The notes beneath the pieces are model-generated. The model was not told where the DNA came from, searched no databases, and worked only from the letters and a program-made list of their open reading frames with translations. This document shows, one piece after another, positions 19,310-27,738 of a stretch of DNA of 64,000 bases. The stretch covers positions 682,001 through 746,000 of the forward strand of contig NZ_FWFR01000001.1 of assembly GCF_900172325.1 (NCBI RefSeq), written 5' to 3'. How positions within the stretch are numbered: position 1 is the first letter of the stretch; each line of letters starts with the position of its first letter. The stretch is from Oceanibacterium hippocampi (GTDB taxonomy: Bacteria; Pseudomonadota; Alphaproteobacteria; Sneathiellales; Sneathiellaceae). The position numbers and the translations under genes are program-made.

Positions 19310-19972
19310 TCAGTCCGGGCAGAAGATCTCGATGAAATACTCGACGATCTCGTCGAGATTGGTGCGGCCGTCGTCCGAATACCATTGCGGCATCCAGTTG
19401 AAGGCGCCGAACAGTGCGAAGGTGAAGAGGCGCGGATCCTTGACCGGTATCGTTCCGTCGTCGAGCCCCGCCTCGATGATCCGGCGAACCCGCAGCTCGA
19501 ATTCCTTCTTGTACCGGCGCAGTTCCGCCCGGGTGGCCGGCTTCAGGACATTGTCGGACACCAGCGCCATGCAATTGCCGAAGTCGCTGTTGATGATCCG
19601 GCCATAGATCCAGAAGAACAGCTTGAGCCGCTGGCGGGCGGTGAAATCGTCGGTCTGGCTCTCGGCGATCTTCCGGTCAAGATCGTCGAGCGCGGTCTGA
19701 ACGATCTGGAAGAGGATCTCGTCCTTGTTCTTCACATAGTAGTAGATGGTCGGTTTCGTCACCTGCAGCAGCGACGCGATCCGGTCGATCGAGGTCTGGT
19801 GGTAGCCGTTCCGGGCGAAGGCGCGGGCGGCGGTCTCGAGAATCAGCCGCCGCTTGCGGGCATGCAGTTCCTCCCGCTCGTCGGCCAGGCGCCAGGCTTC
19901 GTCCGACGGCTGTCCGGGGTTCCTGTCCTGCGGTGCGTCCGGCGGAGGTTTCATGGAGCGGGGTGTTCGCAT
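19310..19972 (-). CDS. TetR/AcrR family transcriptional regulator
   Basis: 220 residues. An N-terminal helix-turn-helix (TSIDRIASLLQVTKPTIYYYVKNKDEIL) is followed by a ligand domain of TetR_C type. The length and layout match regulators of fatty acid or CoA-thioester metabolism, but the ligand is unknown. GAGG lies about 12 nt before the ATG at 19972; an earlier in-frame ATG (20053) and a later one (19954) are also possible. It is divergent from the liv-type operon, its likely target. Confidence 0.85.
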   Translation of the reverse strand: MRTPRSMKPPPDAPQDRNPGQPSDEAWRLADEREELHARKRRLILETAARAFARNGYHQTSIDRIASLLQVTKPTIYYYVKNKDEILFQIVQTALDDLDRKIAESQTDDFTARQRLKLFFWIYGRIINSDFGNCMALVSDNVLKPATRAELRRYKKEFELRVRRIIEAGLDDGTIPVKDPRLFTFALFGAFNWMPQWYSDDGRTNLDEIVEYFIEIFCPD

Positions 19973-20066
19973 GTCTGTCGAGACCTCGGCTGCATCAACT
20001 GGCTGAAACCGGCCGTTCCCGGCCGGGGGAACGATACCGATCGAAACCGCCAACCCGTTGCATGCG

Positions 20067-20087
20067 CCCGGGAATCCTATTCCCGGG
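20067..20087. promoter_or_regulatory. Perfect 9-bp dyad, possible TetR operator
   Basis: CCCGGGAAT and ATTCCCGGG are separated by CCT. The 21-bp symmetric site has the size of a TetR-family operator and lies about 95 bp upstream of the regulator start. A hairpin in a transcript is the alternative. Confidence 0.4.
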
Positions 20088-20273
20088 GGACAGCCACCAC
20101 CATTCTTTTGTCAGGATACTCATTACGCCAGCGCCTCTGTTCGTCTCGTCAATTGGTATTCAAATCGAACTCTACATACAACCGAAAGACTGAAGGCGCG
20201 GGCTCTCTTGCGGTTCGCCCGGCTCGGTACAACGCGTCAGGACAGAGAATTTCATCCCGCCTCATGATTCTAG

Positions 20274-20300
20274 TTGGATAAACCTACTGTTCGGTATATG
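20274..20300 (+). promoter_or_regulatory. Possible promoter with embedded palindrome for the liv-type operon
   Basis: TTGGAT (20274-20279) and TATATG (20295-20300) lie 15 bp apart, shorter than ideal. The imperfect palindrome TACTGTTCGGTA (20285-20296) fills the spacer, as expected of a repressor site. Weak by itself. Confidence 0.3.
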
Positions 20301-20362
20301 CAACATACTCTGTGAAGTAACGGCGTGCTTGTCGGCCGCCGAAGTTTGCCCTGGGAGGGATC

Positions 20363-21553
20363 ATGAACCGCCTTCGCACGACTATCCTCGGCCTCGCCTG
20401 CGCTACCAGTTTCGGTGCCGCCGCGATGCTGCCGGCCCATGCCGATGAGCCGGATGCCTTCAAGATCGGTGCCGTCATTTCGTTCTCCGGACCCTACGGG
20501 ATCATCGGCGAAGGGATGAAGCGCGGCGCCGAACTCGCCATCGAGCACCGTGGCGGAACGGTGCTCGGCAAGCCGATCGAGGTCACCTGGGAAGACAGCG
20601 AGACCAAGCCGCAACCGGCCGTCCAGAAGGCGTCGCGCCTGCTGGCGAACGGCGCGCACATGATCTTCGGCGCCGTCAGTTCGGCCTCCACGGTGGCCCT
20701 TCAGGGGCTCACCGACCAGCGCAAGGTGCCGCTGCTGGTCACCATCTCGGCGGATGACCGGATCACCCGCCCGAACGGCTCGCGCTACACGTTCCGGACG
20801 TCGAACACGCTCGGCATGGAAATGCGCATGGCGCTCGAATTCACCAAGGCGCGCGGCCTGAAGAAGATCTACGGCGTCGGCGCCGACTATGCCGTGACTC
20901 GCGAGGGCTGGGATTTCTACCGCGCCGAGGCCGAGAAGATGGGCGTCGAGATCGTCGGCATCGACTATCCCCCGCTCGGCAACCGCGACTACTCGGTCAT
21001 CATCGACAAGATCTCGAAGACCGACGCCGAGGGCGTGATTCTCGTGGTCACCGGCAGTGACGGCGTGACCTTCCTCAAGCAGGCAGGCCAGGCCGGTCTC
21101 GGCAAGGACAAGCTGCTGTTCGGCCCGGTCCTGCAGGACGAGTTGCTGGCGGCCGCGGTTGGCCCCGCCGCGATCGGCGCCAACTCCGGCGTCCGCTATC
21201 ACTTCTCCTACGATTCGCCGGCCAACCGGAAGTTCGTCGAGGCCTATCGCGCCAAGTATGGCGAATGGCCGAACAGCTTCGCCGGCGAAGCCTATGACGG
21301 CATGAGCTGGTTCCTCGACGTGGTCGACGGCACCAAGTCCTGGGACAAGGAGAAGTGGGTCGACGCCTTCGCCGGCAGCACCCGCGAGAACTCGGTGGAA
21401 GGCACCAAGGTGATGCGCGCCTGCGACCACCAAGCGATGCAGGTCGGCCTCTGGGGCGTTGTCGAGAAGGGCGAGGCTCCGCTGCCCGAACTGACCATGA
21501 AGATCACCGACGTGTTCCAGCCGGAGGCGCTGTTCCCGCCCTGCGCGGAATAG
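20363..21553 (+). CDS. Branched-chain-amino-acid-type ABC transporter substrate-binding protein
   Basis: 396 residues. Signal peptide of about 27 residues (hydrophobic Leu/Ala core, cleavage near AHA-DEPD), then a Peripla_BP_6 domain (FKIGAVISFSGPYGIIGEGMKRGAELA is the family start). LivK-like proteins bind amino acids, but the same fold also binds aromatic and aliphatic acids. With CoA ligases and thiolases downstream, an organic acid is more likely here than leucine (inference). A 12-bp hairpin follows the gene. Confidence 0.93.
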   Translation: MNRLRTTILGLACATSFGAAAMLPAHADEPDAFKIGAVISFSGPYGIIGEGMKRGAELAIEHRGGTVLGKPIEVTWEDSETKPQPAVQKASRLLANGAHMIFGAVSSASTVALQGLTDQRKVPLLVTISADDRITRPNGSRYTFRTSNTLGMEMRMALEFTKARGLKKIYGVGADYAVTREGWDFYRAEAEKMGVEIVGIDYPPLGNRDYSVIIDKISKTDAEGVILVVTGSDGVTFLKQAGQAGLGKDKLLFGPVLQDELLAAAVGPAAIGANSGVRYHFSYDSPANRKFVEAYRAKYGEWPNSFAGEAYDGMSWFLDVVDGTKSWDKEKWVDAFAGSTRENSVEGTKVMRACDHQAMQVGLWGVVEKGEAPLPELTMKITDVFQPEALFPPCAE

Positions 21554-21563
21554 CTGTTCCATC

Positions 21564-21598
21564 GCGTGGCGGCCGTTGCCCGGCTTCGGCCGCCACGC
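21564..21598 (+). other. 12-bp perfect intergenic hairpin after the binding-protein gene
   Basis: GCGTGGCGGCCG (21564-21575) pairs with CGGCCGCCACGC (21587-21598), loop 11 nt, 10 nt after the stop. Only a weak pyrimidine run follows. Such stems commonly keep the binding-protein mRNA stable while less permease message is made. Confidence 0.7.
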
Positions 21599-21632
21599 CT
21601 TCCTGTCGTAACGAAATCAGGCGGATAGCCCT

Positions 21633-22490
21633 GTGTCCACGATCGTCATCGGTCTTTCGATGGGACTGCTGCTGTTTCTGCTGGCGGCGGGACTGACCCT
21701 CATATTCGGCATGCTGCGGGTGATCAACTTCGCCCACGGCTCGCTCTACATGCTGGGCGCATACTGCGCCTACCAGATCGTCCAGACGACCGGGAGCTTC
21801 TGGCTCGGGCTGCTCGTCGCGCCGTTCCTCGCGGCCGCCATCGGGGCCCTGATGGAGCGCGTGGCGCTCCGCCCGGTCTATGCCCGCGACCATGTCTACC
21901 AGCTGCTGCTGACCTTCGGTTTCATCCTTGTCATCGACGAGGCGGTGCGGCTGTTCTGGGGCCTGGAGTACAAGCAGATCGCGCCGCCGGACCTGTTTTC
22001 CGAGCCGGTCGCCATTCTCGGCAGCCAGGTGCCGACATATCGCCTGTTCATCATCGGTTTCGGAGCGCTGATCGCCGCCGGCCTGTTCTTCATGCTGGAG
22101 CGCAGCCGCTACGGAATGGTCATCCGGGCCGCCAGCGGCGACCCGGAGATGGTCCAGACGCTCGGTATCAGCGTCTCGCGCATCCGGACCTTCGTGTTCG
22201 CCTTCGGCTCCGGGCTCGCGGCGCTCGGCGGGGTCGTCGCCGCGCCGCTGCTGCCGATCGAGCTCGGGATGGGCTTCAGCGTGATCATCGACTGCTTCAT
22301 CGTCGTGGTCATCGGTGGGCTGGGCAACATTCGCGGCGCCGTCCTCGGGGCGCTGCTGATCGGCATGACCCGGGCACTCGGCTATACCTATGCGCCGAGC
22401 TGGGTCGAGTTCCTCACCTTCGTGCTGCTCATCGCGACGCTCGTGCTGCGCCCCGAGGGTCTCTTCAGTCGCAAGGGTCGTGCCGCATGA
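21633..22490 (+). CDS. Branched-chain-type ABC transporter permease (LivH-like)
   Basis: 285 residues with about eight hydrophobic segments, GTG start. FGMLRVINFAHGSLYMLGAY at the N-terminus and VIGGLGNIRGAVLGALLIG near the C-terminus are the LivH/BPD_transp_2 signatures. It forms the membrane pore with the LivM-like partner, whose start overlaps its stop (ATGA). Confidence 0.93.
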   Translation: MSTIVIGLSMGLLLFLLAAGLTLIFGMLRVINFAHGSLYMLGAYCAYQIVQTTGSFWLGLLVAPFLAAAIGALMERVALRPVYARDHVYQLLLTFGFILVIDEAVRLFWGLEYKQIAPPDLFSEPVAILGSQVPTYRLFIIGFGALIAAGLFFMLERSRYGMVIRAASGDPEMVQTLGISVSRIRTFVFAFGSGLAALGGVVAAPLLPIELGMGFSVIIDCFIVVVIGGLGNIRGAVLGALLIGMTRALGYTYAPSWVEFLTFVLLIATLVLRPEGLFSRKGRAA

Positions 22491-23446
22491 GCAAGCTCCA
22501 GCCATATTCGGTCGCGCTGGCGCTGATCGTCACCGCCATCGCGCTCTCGCCGCTGGTGCTGTCCGGCGGCAACGCGCTGAACCTGGTCAACCTGATCCTG
22601 ATCTGGTCGATCTTCGCGATCGGCTACGACCTGGTGTTCGGGGTCGCGGGCATGCTGTCGTTCGGCCATGCCGCCTTCTTCGGTGTTGGCGCCTATGTGT
22701 TGACCCTGCTTACCACCCGCCTCGGCTGGGATTTCCTGCCGGCGCTTGGCGCAGCCGGCCTGGCCGGCGGCGTGCTGGCGCTGCTGTTCAGCTTCTTCGC
22801 GATGCGGGTTGCCGGGCTGTTCTTCGCCCTCCTCACGCTCGCGCTGGCCCAGCTCATCTACATCCTGGCCGGCAGCAAGCTGCGCGACCTGACCGGCGGC
22901 GTCGACGGGCTTTCCGGCGTGCCGCGCCCCGACCTCTTCGGCATCGATTTCTTCAGCGACGCCAACTACTACTATTTCCTGCTGGCGATGTTCGTGCTCG
23001 CGATTGCGATCGCCGGGCTGCTGCGGGTCTCGCCCTTCGGCCAGGCTCTGAAGGCGATCAAGGGCAACGAGCTCCGGGCCGAGCAGATCGGCTTCAACGT
23101 GCAACGGCTGCGCAAGTCGATCTTCTTCGTCTCGGGTATCTATGCCGGGATGAGCGGCGCCCTGCTCGCCTCGCTGATCTTCTATGTCAGCCCGCAGATG
23201 CTGCACTGGACCACGTCCGGCGACGTCGTGATCATGGTCCTGCTGGGCGGCATGGGGACACTGTTCGGCCCGGTGCTCGGCGTCGCCCTGTTCGAGGTGC
23301 TGCGCGAATGGCTCTCGACCGTGACCTCGCACTGGTACGGGATCCTCGGGCTGATCTTCATCGTCTGCACGATCTTCATGCCGAACGGCCTTGCCGGGAT
23401 CGTGCAGCAAATCTGGCAGCGTTTCTCGCGGGAGGACAGGCGATGA
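22487..23446 (+). CDS. Branched-chain-type ABC transporter permease (LivM-like)
   Basis: 319 residues, about nine membrane segments. IGYDLVFGVAGMLSFGHAAFFGVGAY and GNELRAEQIGFNVQRLRKSIF (coupling-helix region) are typical LivM features. Start and stop both overlap neighbours by 4 bp, so the permeases and first ATPase are translationally coupled. Confidence 0.93.
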   Translation: MSKLQPYSVALALIVTAIALSPLVLSGGNALNLVNLILIWSIFAIGYDLVFGVAGMLSFGHAAFFGVGAYVLTLLTTRLGWDFLPALGAAGLAGGVLALLFSFFAMRVAGLFFALLTLALAQLIYILAGSKLRDLTGGVDGLSGVPRPDLFGIDFFSDANYYYFLLAMFVLAIAIAGLLRVSPFGQALKAIKGNELRAEQIGFNVQRLRKSIFFVSGIYAGMSGALLASLIFYVSPQMLHWTTSGDVVIMVLLGGMGTLFGPVLGVALFEVLREWLSTVTSHWYGILGLIFIVCTIFMPNGLAGIVQQIWQRFSREDRR

Positions 23447-24207
23447 CGGCGGAGGCAACTGTCGGCGCCGCGCTGAGCTGCCGCGACATCGAGGTCTCGT
23501 ACGGCGCCTTCAAGGCCGTCGCAGGGGTCACGTACGACTTCCGCCCGGGACGGCTTTACAGCCTGATCGGCCCCAACGGTGCCGGCAAGACGACCCTGAT
23601 GAATGCCCTCTCGGGCGGCGTCCCGCTCAGTCGTGGACAGGTCACCCTGGGCGGGAAAGACATCACCGGGCTCGCGCCCCACGCCCGCACCCGGGCCGGT
23701 CTCGGGCGCAGTTTCCAGATCACCCAGATCTTTCCCGGCATGACCGTGTTCGAGAACCTGCGCTTGGCAGCGCAGGCCCACCGCTACCGGCTGCAGCCGT
23801 TCTGGAATGCGGTCGGCGGTTTCCGGGAAATCGCCCGCGAGGCCGAGCGGGTCCTCGCCGAGGTCGGCCTGGAGCAATTCGCCTCGGTCAATGCGGGCAA
23901 CCTCTCGCACGGCGACCAGCGCGCGCTCGATGTTGGGCTGACGATGCTGGGCGATCCCGGGGTCGTGCTGCTCGACGAGCCGCTGGCGGGCGTCGGCCAT
24001 GGTGACGCGGCGAAGGCCGTGGCGCTGATCCGGCGCCTGGCGGAGGGCCGCACGGTGCTCCTGATCGAACACAACATGGACGTCGTGATGGACATCTCCG
24101 ACGAGATCATCGTGATGCTCGCCGGGAAGATACTGGCGGCCGGGCCGCCGGAGGAGATCCGGCACGATCAGCGCGTCCGCAACGCCTATCTGGGGGAAGA
24201 CGAATGA
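23443..24207 (+). CDS. Branched-chain-type ABC transporter ATPase (LivG-like)
   Basis: 254 residues. Walker A GPNGAGKTT, signature LSHGDQR in place of the usual LSYGQQR, Walker B VVLLDEPLAG and switch His in LLIEHNMD. The ATG at 23443 overlaps the LivM-like stop; upstream frame extension is a shadow of the permease. It powers the transporter together with the LivF-like subunit. Confidence 0.93.
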   Translation: MTAEATVGAALSCRDIEVSYGAFKAVAGVTYDFRPGRLYSLIGPNGAGKTTLMNALSGGVPLSRGQVTLGGKDITGLAPHARTRAGLGRSFQITQIFPGMTVFENLRLAAQAHRYRLQPFWNAVGGFREIAREAERVLAEVGLEQFASVNAGNLSHGDQRALDVGLTMLGDPGVVLLDEPLAGVGHGDAAKAVALIRRLAEGRTVLLIEHNMDVVMDISDEIIVMLAGKILAAGPPEEIRHDQRVRNAYLGEDE

Positions 24208-24905
24208 GCCTTCTGCAGATGCGCAACTGCGATGTCTATTACGGCAAGGCCAAGACCCTGCACGACATCTCCCTGGACGTGGAAGAAGGCGAGATCGTCT
24301 CGCTGATCGGCCGCAACGGCGCCGGCAAGAGCACGCTGATCAAGGCGATCATCGGCCTGATGGGACTCGAGCGTGGTGAGCGGCTGTTCGACGGCCGGGA
24401 CGTCACCGGTCTCGCGCCCGAGGCGCTCAGCCGGCTCGGCATCGCCTTCGTGCCCGAGAACCGCCGCATCTTCGCCGCCCTGAATGTCGACGAGAATCTC
24501 CGTATCGCGACCGTCATGGGGCGGACCGGGGCCTGGGATCTGCGGCGCATCTACAGGCTGTTCCCCCGCCTCGAGGAGCGCAAGGACACCCCCGGCGACG
24601 CTCTGTCCGGCGGCGAGCAGCAGATGCTCGCGGTCGGACGCGGCCTGCTGACCAATCCGCGCCTGCTGCTGCTCGACGAGCCGACCGAGGGGCTGGCCCC
24701 GCTGATCGTCCAGGACCTGGTCGCGGCGATGGCGGCGATCAATGCCGAGGGGGTGGCGATCCTGCTGGTCGAGCAGAATCTCAAGGTCCCGCTCAAGCTG
24801 GCGCAGCGCCAGTATGTCATCGACAACGGCCGGATCCAGTGGCACGGCCAGACCGGCGAGCTGCTGGAAAACCAGGAAAAGATCGAGGCCCTCATCAGCC
24901 TCTAG
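24204..24905 (+). CDS. Branched-chain-type ABC transporter ATPase (LivF-like)
   Basis: 233 residues. Walker A GRNGAGKST, signature LSGGEQQ, Walker B LLLLDEPTEGL and the LivF-type H-loop replacement LLVEQN (Gln instead of His, usual for LivF). Overlaps the LivG-like gene by 4 bp and is 14 bp before the first thiolase, which suggests one transcript. Confidence 0.93.
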   Translation: MSLLQMRNCDVYYGKAKTLHDISLDVEEGEIVSLIGRNGAGKSTLIKAIIGLMGLERGERLFDGRDVTGLAPEALSRLGIAFVPENRRIFAALNVDENLRIATVMGRTGAWDLRRIYRLFPRLEERKDTPGDALSGGEQQMLAVGRGLLTNPRLLLLDEPTEGLAPLIVQDLVAAMAAINAEGVAILLVEQNLKVPLKLAQRQYVIDNGRIQWHGQTGELLENQEKIEALISL

Positions 24906-24919
24906 CCGCGGAGTAGCGT

Positions 24920-26158
24920 ATGTCTAACGTCTATATCATCGGGGTCGGGATGACCCGCTTCGGGAAGTTTCCCGATCGTTCCGTAAAGGACCTGACCCGG
25001 CAGGCGGTCGAGGCGGCACTGGACGATTGCGGACTGGCCCGGAAGGACGTTGAGGCGGCCTACTTTGCCAACGCGGCTCAGGCGGCGGTCGAGGGGCAAT
25101 ATCTCGTGCCCGGCCAGATCGCGCTCCGCGCCGCGGGATTCGAGGGCATCCCGGTGACCAACGTGGAGAATGCCTGCGCCAGCGCCAGCACGGCGCTGAA
25201 CGCCGCCTGCGCCTATATCGGCTCCGGCCAGGGCGACATCGTGCTGGCGATCGGCGCCGACAAGATGAATGCCGAGGAGCGGGCGCGTTCCTTCGCGGTG
25301 TTCGACGGCGCCTGGGATGTCCACGAGGCCGAGCGGGCGGCGGCGCAACTGCTGTCGATGGGGCAGGATCTGCCGCGGCCGCCCGGCGCCGGCAGGAATT
25401 CCGGCCAGCGCAGCGTCTTCATGGATATCTATGCCGCGCTCGCCCGCCATCACATGGAGACCTTCGGCCTGACCCAGACCGAGATCGCCATCGCCTCGGC
25501 GAAGAACCACACCAATTCCCAGCACAACCCGAACGCCCAGTACCAGCGCCCGATGTCGGTCGAGGAGGTGCTCGCCGATCGCGAGGTCGCGTGGCCGCTG
25601 ACGCTTGCCATGTGCGCCCCGATCAGCGACGGCGCCGCCGTCGCGATCGTCTGTTCCGAACGCAAGGCGCGCGAACTGGGCCTGGGTCGGGCCGTGCGGG
25701 TCGCGGCGTCGGTACTGCGCTCCGGCAGCGGGCGGGGGCCGGACGAGTTCGACCGGCAGGTCACCCATCTGGCCGCCAACAGCGCCTACGAGAAGGCCGG
25801 CCTCGGCCCGGAGGACATGGATGTCGCCGAGGTTCACGACGCCAGCGCCTTCGCCGAGATCCTGCAGACCGAGGCGCTCGGCTTCTGTGCGTTCGGCGAC
25901 GGCGGGCGCTGCGCCGCCGACGGCGACACGGCGATCGGCGGCCGCATTCCGATCAATCCGTCCGGCGGGCTGGAATCGCGCGGCCACCCGATCGGGGCGA
26001 CGGGCCTCGCCCAGGTCCACGAACTGGTGACCCAGCTTCGCGGCGAGGCGGGGGCGCGGCAGGTCGACAACGCCCGTGTCGCGATCGCCGAGAACGGTGG
26101 CGGCTTCGCCGGCTACGAAGAGGCGGCCGCCTGCATTACCATCCTGCAGCGGGCGTAG
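24920..26158 (+). CDS. Thiolase family protein (SCP-x/lipid-transfer type), first copy
   Basis: 412 residues. The acylated nucleophile is probably Cys86 in VENACASAS; the catalytic His lies in RGHPIGATG near 355. The C-terminal end lacks the classical third-site Cys-Gly-Gly, as in SCP-x-type thiolases, which cleave or condense acyl-CoA thioesters. Many of these work with a small DUF35/OB-fold partner; none is present nearby. Follows livF and precedes a CoA ligase. Confidence 0.9.
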   Translation: MSNVYIIGVGMTRFGKFPDRSVKDLTRQAVEAALDDCGLARKDVEAAYFANAAQAAVEGQYLVPGQIALRAAGFEGIPVTNVENACASASTALNAACAYIGSGQGDIVLAIGADKMNAEERARSFAVFDGAWDVHEAERAAAQLLSMGQDLPRPPGAGRNSGQRSVFMDIYAALARHHMETFGLTQTEIAIASAKNHTNSQHNPNAQYQRPMSVEEVLADREVAWPLTLAMCAPISDGAAVAIVCSERKARELGLGRAVRVAASVLRSGSGRGPDEFDRQVTHLAANSAYEKAGLGPEDMDVAEVHDASAFAEILQTEALGFCAFGDGGRCAADGDTAIGGRIPINPSGGLESRGHPIGATGLAQVHELVTQLRGEAGARQVDNARVAIAENGGGFAGYEEAAACITILQRA

Positions 26159-26180
26159 GACGCACGAGGGGGAGACGATC

Positions 26181-27731
26181 ATGCGCGTTATCGACTTTTT
26201 TGACCGCGGCGTGGCACTGGATCCGGAGCGGATCTGTCTGAAGGATGCGTCGGTGACGCGCACCTATGCCGAGGTGCACCGGCAGTCCTGCCTGATCGCC
26301 AACGCCCTCATTCGCGACGGGCTGGCGCCGGAAGCCAAGGCCGCGGTCTACAGCCCGAACGCGGCGGCGCCCTTCGAATGCGTGCTCGGGATCTTTCGCG
26401 CCGGCGGCGCCTGGGTTCCGATCAACGCCCGGAACGCGGTGCCGGAGAATGCCTATATCCTCGACAATTGCGACGTCGAGGTGCTGTTCTATCACAGCGA
26501 ATTCGAGGCCAATGTCGCACGCTTCGCCGAGCAGTGCCCGACGATCCGCCAGTATGTCTGCATCGACAGGGCCGGCGGCCGTGGCACCTGGCTGGACGAT
26601 CTGATCCGCGACGTCCCGGCGACCGATCCGGACGTGCCGGGGGGCCGGGACAGCCTCGCCTCGATCTTCTCCTCCGGCGGCACTACCGGGCGGCCGAAAG
26701 GCGTGATGTGGACCAACCTGGTCTGGGAAATCATGCTCGCCAACTTCTACACCAGCATGCCGCGCCGCAAGCCGCCGGTGCATCTGGTCGTGGCGCCGAT
26801 GACGCACGCCGCCGGCGGCCTCGCCATCCTGATGATGGCGCAGGGCACGACGCACGTTATCCTGCCGCAGTTCCACGCTCAGGCGGTGGCCGAGACGATC
26901 CAGAACGAGGGCGTGACGCACCTGTTCCTGCCGCCGACCGCGATCTACGTCCTGCTGGCGCACAAGGAGGTGGCGAAATACGACTACAGCAGCCTCGAGC
27001 ATTTCATCTATGCCGCGGCGCCGATGTCGGTCGAGAAGCTCAAGGAATGCCTGGCGGTGTTCGGCCCGGTCATGAGCCAGACCTTCGGCCAGGCCGAGGC
27101 GCCGATGCTCTGTACCTTCCTGTCGCCCGAAGGGCACCAGGTGATCGGCGATCCGGAGAAGGAGAAGCGGCTGGCGAGCTGCGGCCGGCCGACGCTCCAT
27201 ACCGCCGTCGCGATCATGGACGACGACGGCCACCTGCTGGGGCCGGACGAGCGCGGCGAGATCGTCGTGCGCGGCAATCTCGTGATGCCCGGCTATTACA
27301 GGAACCAGGCCGCCACCGACGAGGTCTCGACCTTCGGATGGCACCATACCGGCGACATCGGCTACCGCGACCGCGACGGCTACGTCTATATCGTCGACCG
27401 CAAGAAGGACATGATCATCTCCGGCGGCTTCAACATCTATCCGAGCGAGATCGAGCAGGTGATCTGGAGCCATCCGGCGGTCCAGGATTGCGCGGTCGTC
27501 GGCGTCCCGGACGAGAAATGGGGCGAGGCGGTCAAGGCGGTGATCGAGCTCAAGCCCGGCGCCAGTCTCGGCGAGGATGAGGTCATCCGGCTCTGCAAGG
27601 AAACGCTCGGCAGCGTGAAGGCGCCGAAATCGGCCGAGTTCTGGCCGGCGCTGCCGCGCAGCCCGGTCGGCAAGGTGCGCAAGAAGGACATCCGCGAATC
27701 CTTCTGGGCCGGTCGCGACCGGGCAATATGA
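26181..27731 (+). CDS. AMP-dependent acyl-CoA synthetase, first copy
   Basis: 516 residues. SSGGTTGRPKGVM (ATP/AMP-binding motif), SQTFGQAEAP (substrate region), DRKKDMIISGGFNIYPSEIEQV (hinge) and the C-terminal Lys in SPVGKVRKKD are all present, so it should be active. It activates a carboxylic acid to its CoA thioester. GAGGGGGAGA is spaced well from the ATG at 26181. Next to a second ligase of about 510 residues. Confidence 0.93.
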   Translation: MRVIDFFDRGVALDPERICLKDASVTRTYAEVHRQSCLIANALIRDGLAPEAKAAVYSPNAAAPFECVLGIFRAGGAWVPINARNAVPENAYILDNCDVEVLFYHSEFEANVARFAEQCPTIRQYVCIDRAGGRGTWLDDLIRDVPATDPDVPGGRDSLASIFSSGGTTGRPKGVMWTNLVWEIMLANFYTSMPRRKPPVHLVVAPMTHAAGGLAILMMAQGTTHVILPQFHAQAVAETIQNEGVTHLFLPPTAIYVLLAHKEVAKYDYSSLEHFIYAAAPMSVEKLKECLAVFGPVMSQTFGQAEAPMLCTFLSPEGHQVIGDPEKEKRLASCGRPTLHTAVAIMDDDGHLLGPDERGEIVVRGNLVMPGYYRNQAATDEVSTFGWHHTGDIGYRDRDGYVYIVDRKKDMIISGGFNIYPSEIEQVIWSHPAVQDCAVVGVPDEKWGEAVKAVIELKPGASLGEDEVIRLCKETLGSVKAPKSAEFWPALPRSPVGKVRKKDIRESFWAGRDRAI

Positions 27732-27738
27732 GGCAGCC

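Larger units (their letters stand above)
19973..20362. other. Intergenic control region between tetR and the liv-type operon
   Basis: 390 bp without a gene. It holds a 9-bp dyad (20067-20087) and, nearer the transporter genes, an A/T-rich stretch (about 20145-20300) with a candidate promoter and imperfect palindrome. GGGAGGGATC (20353-20362) is the ribosome binding site of the binding-protein gene. Confidence 0.6.
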
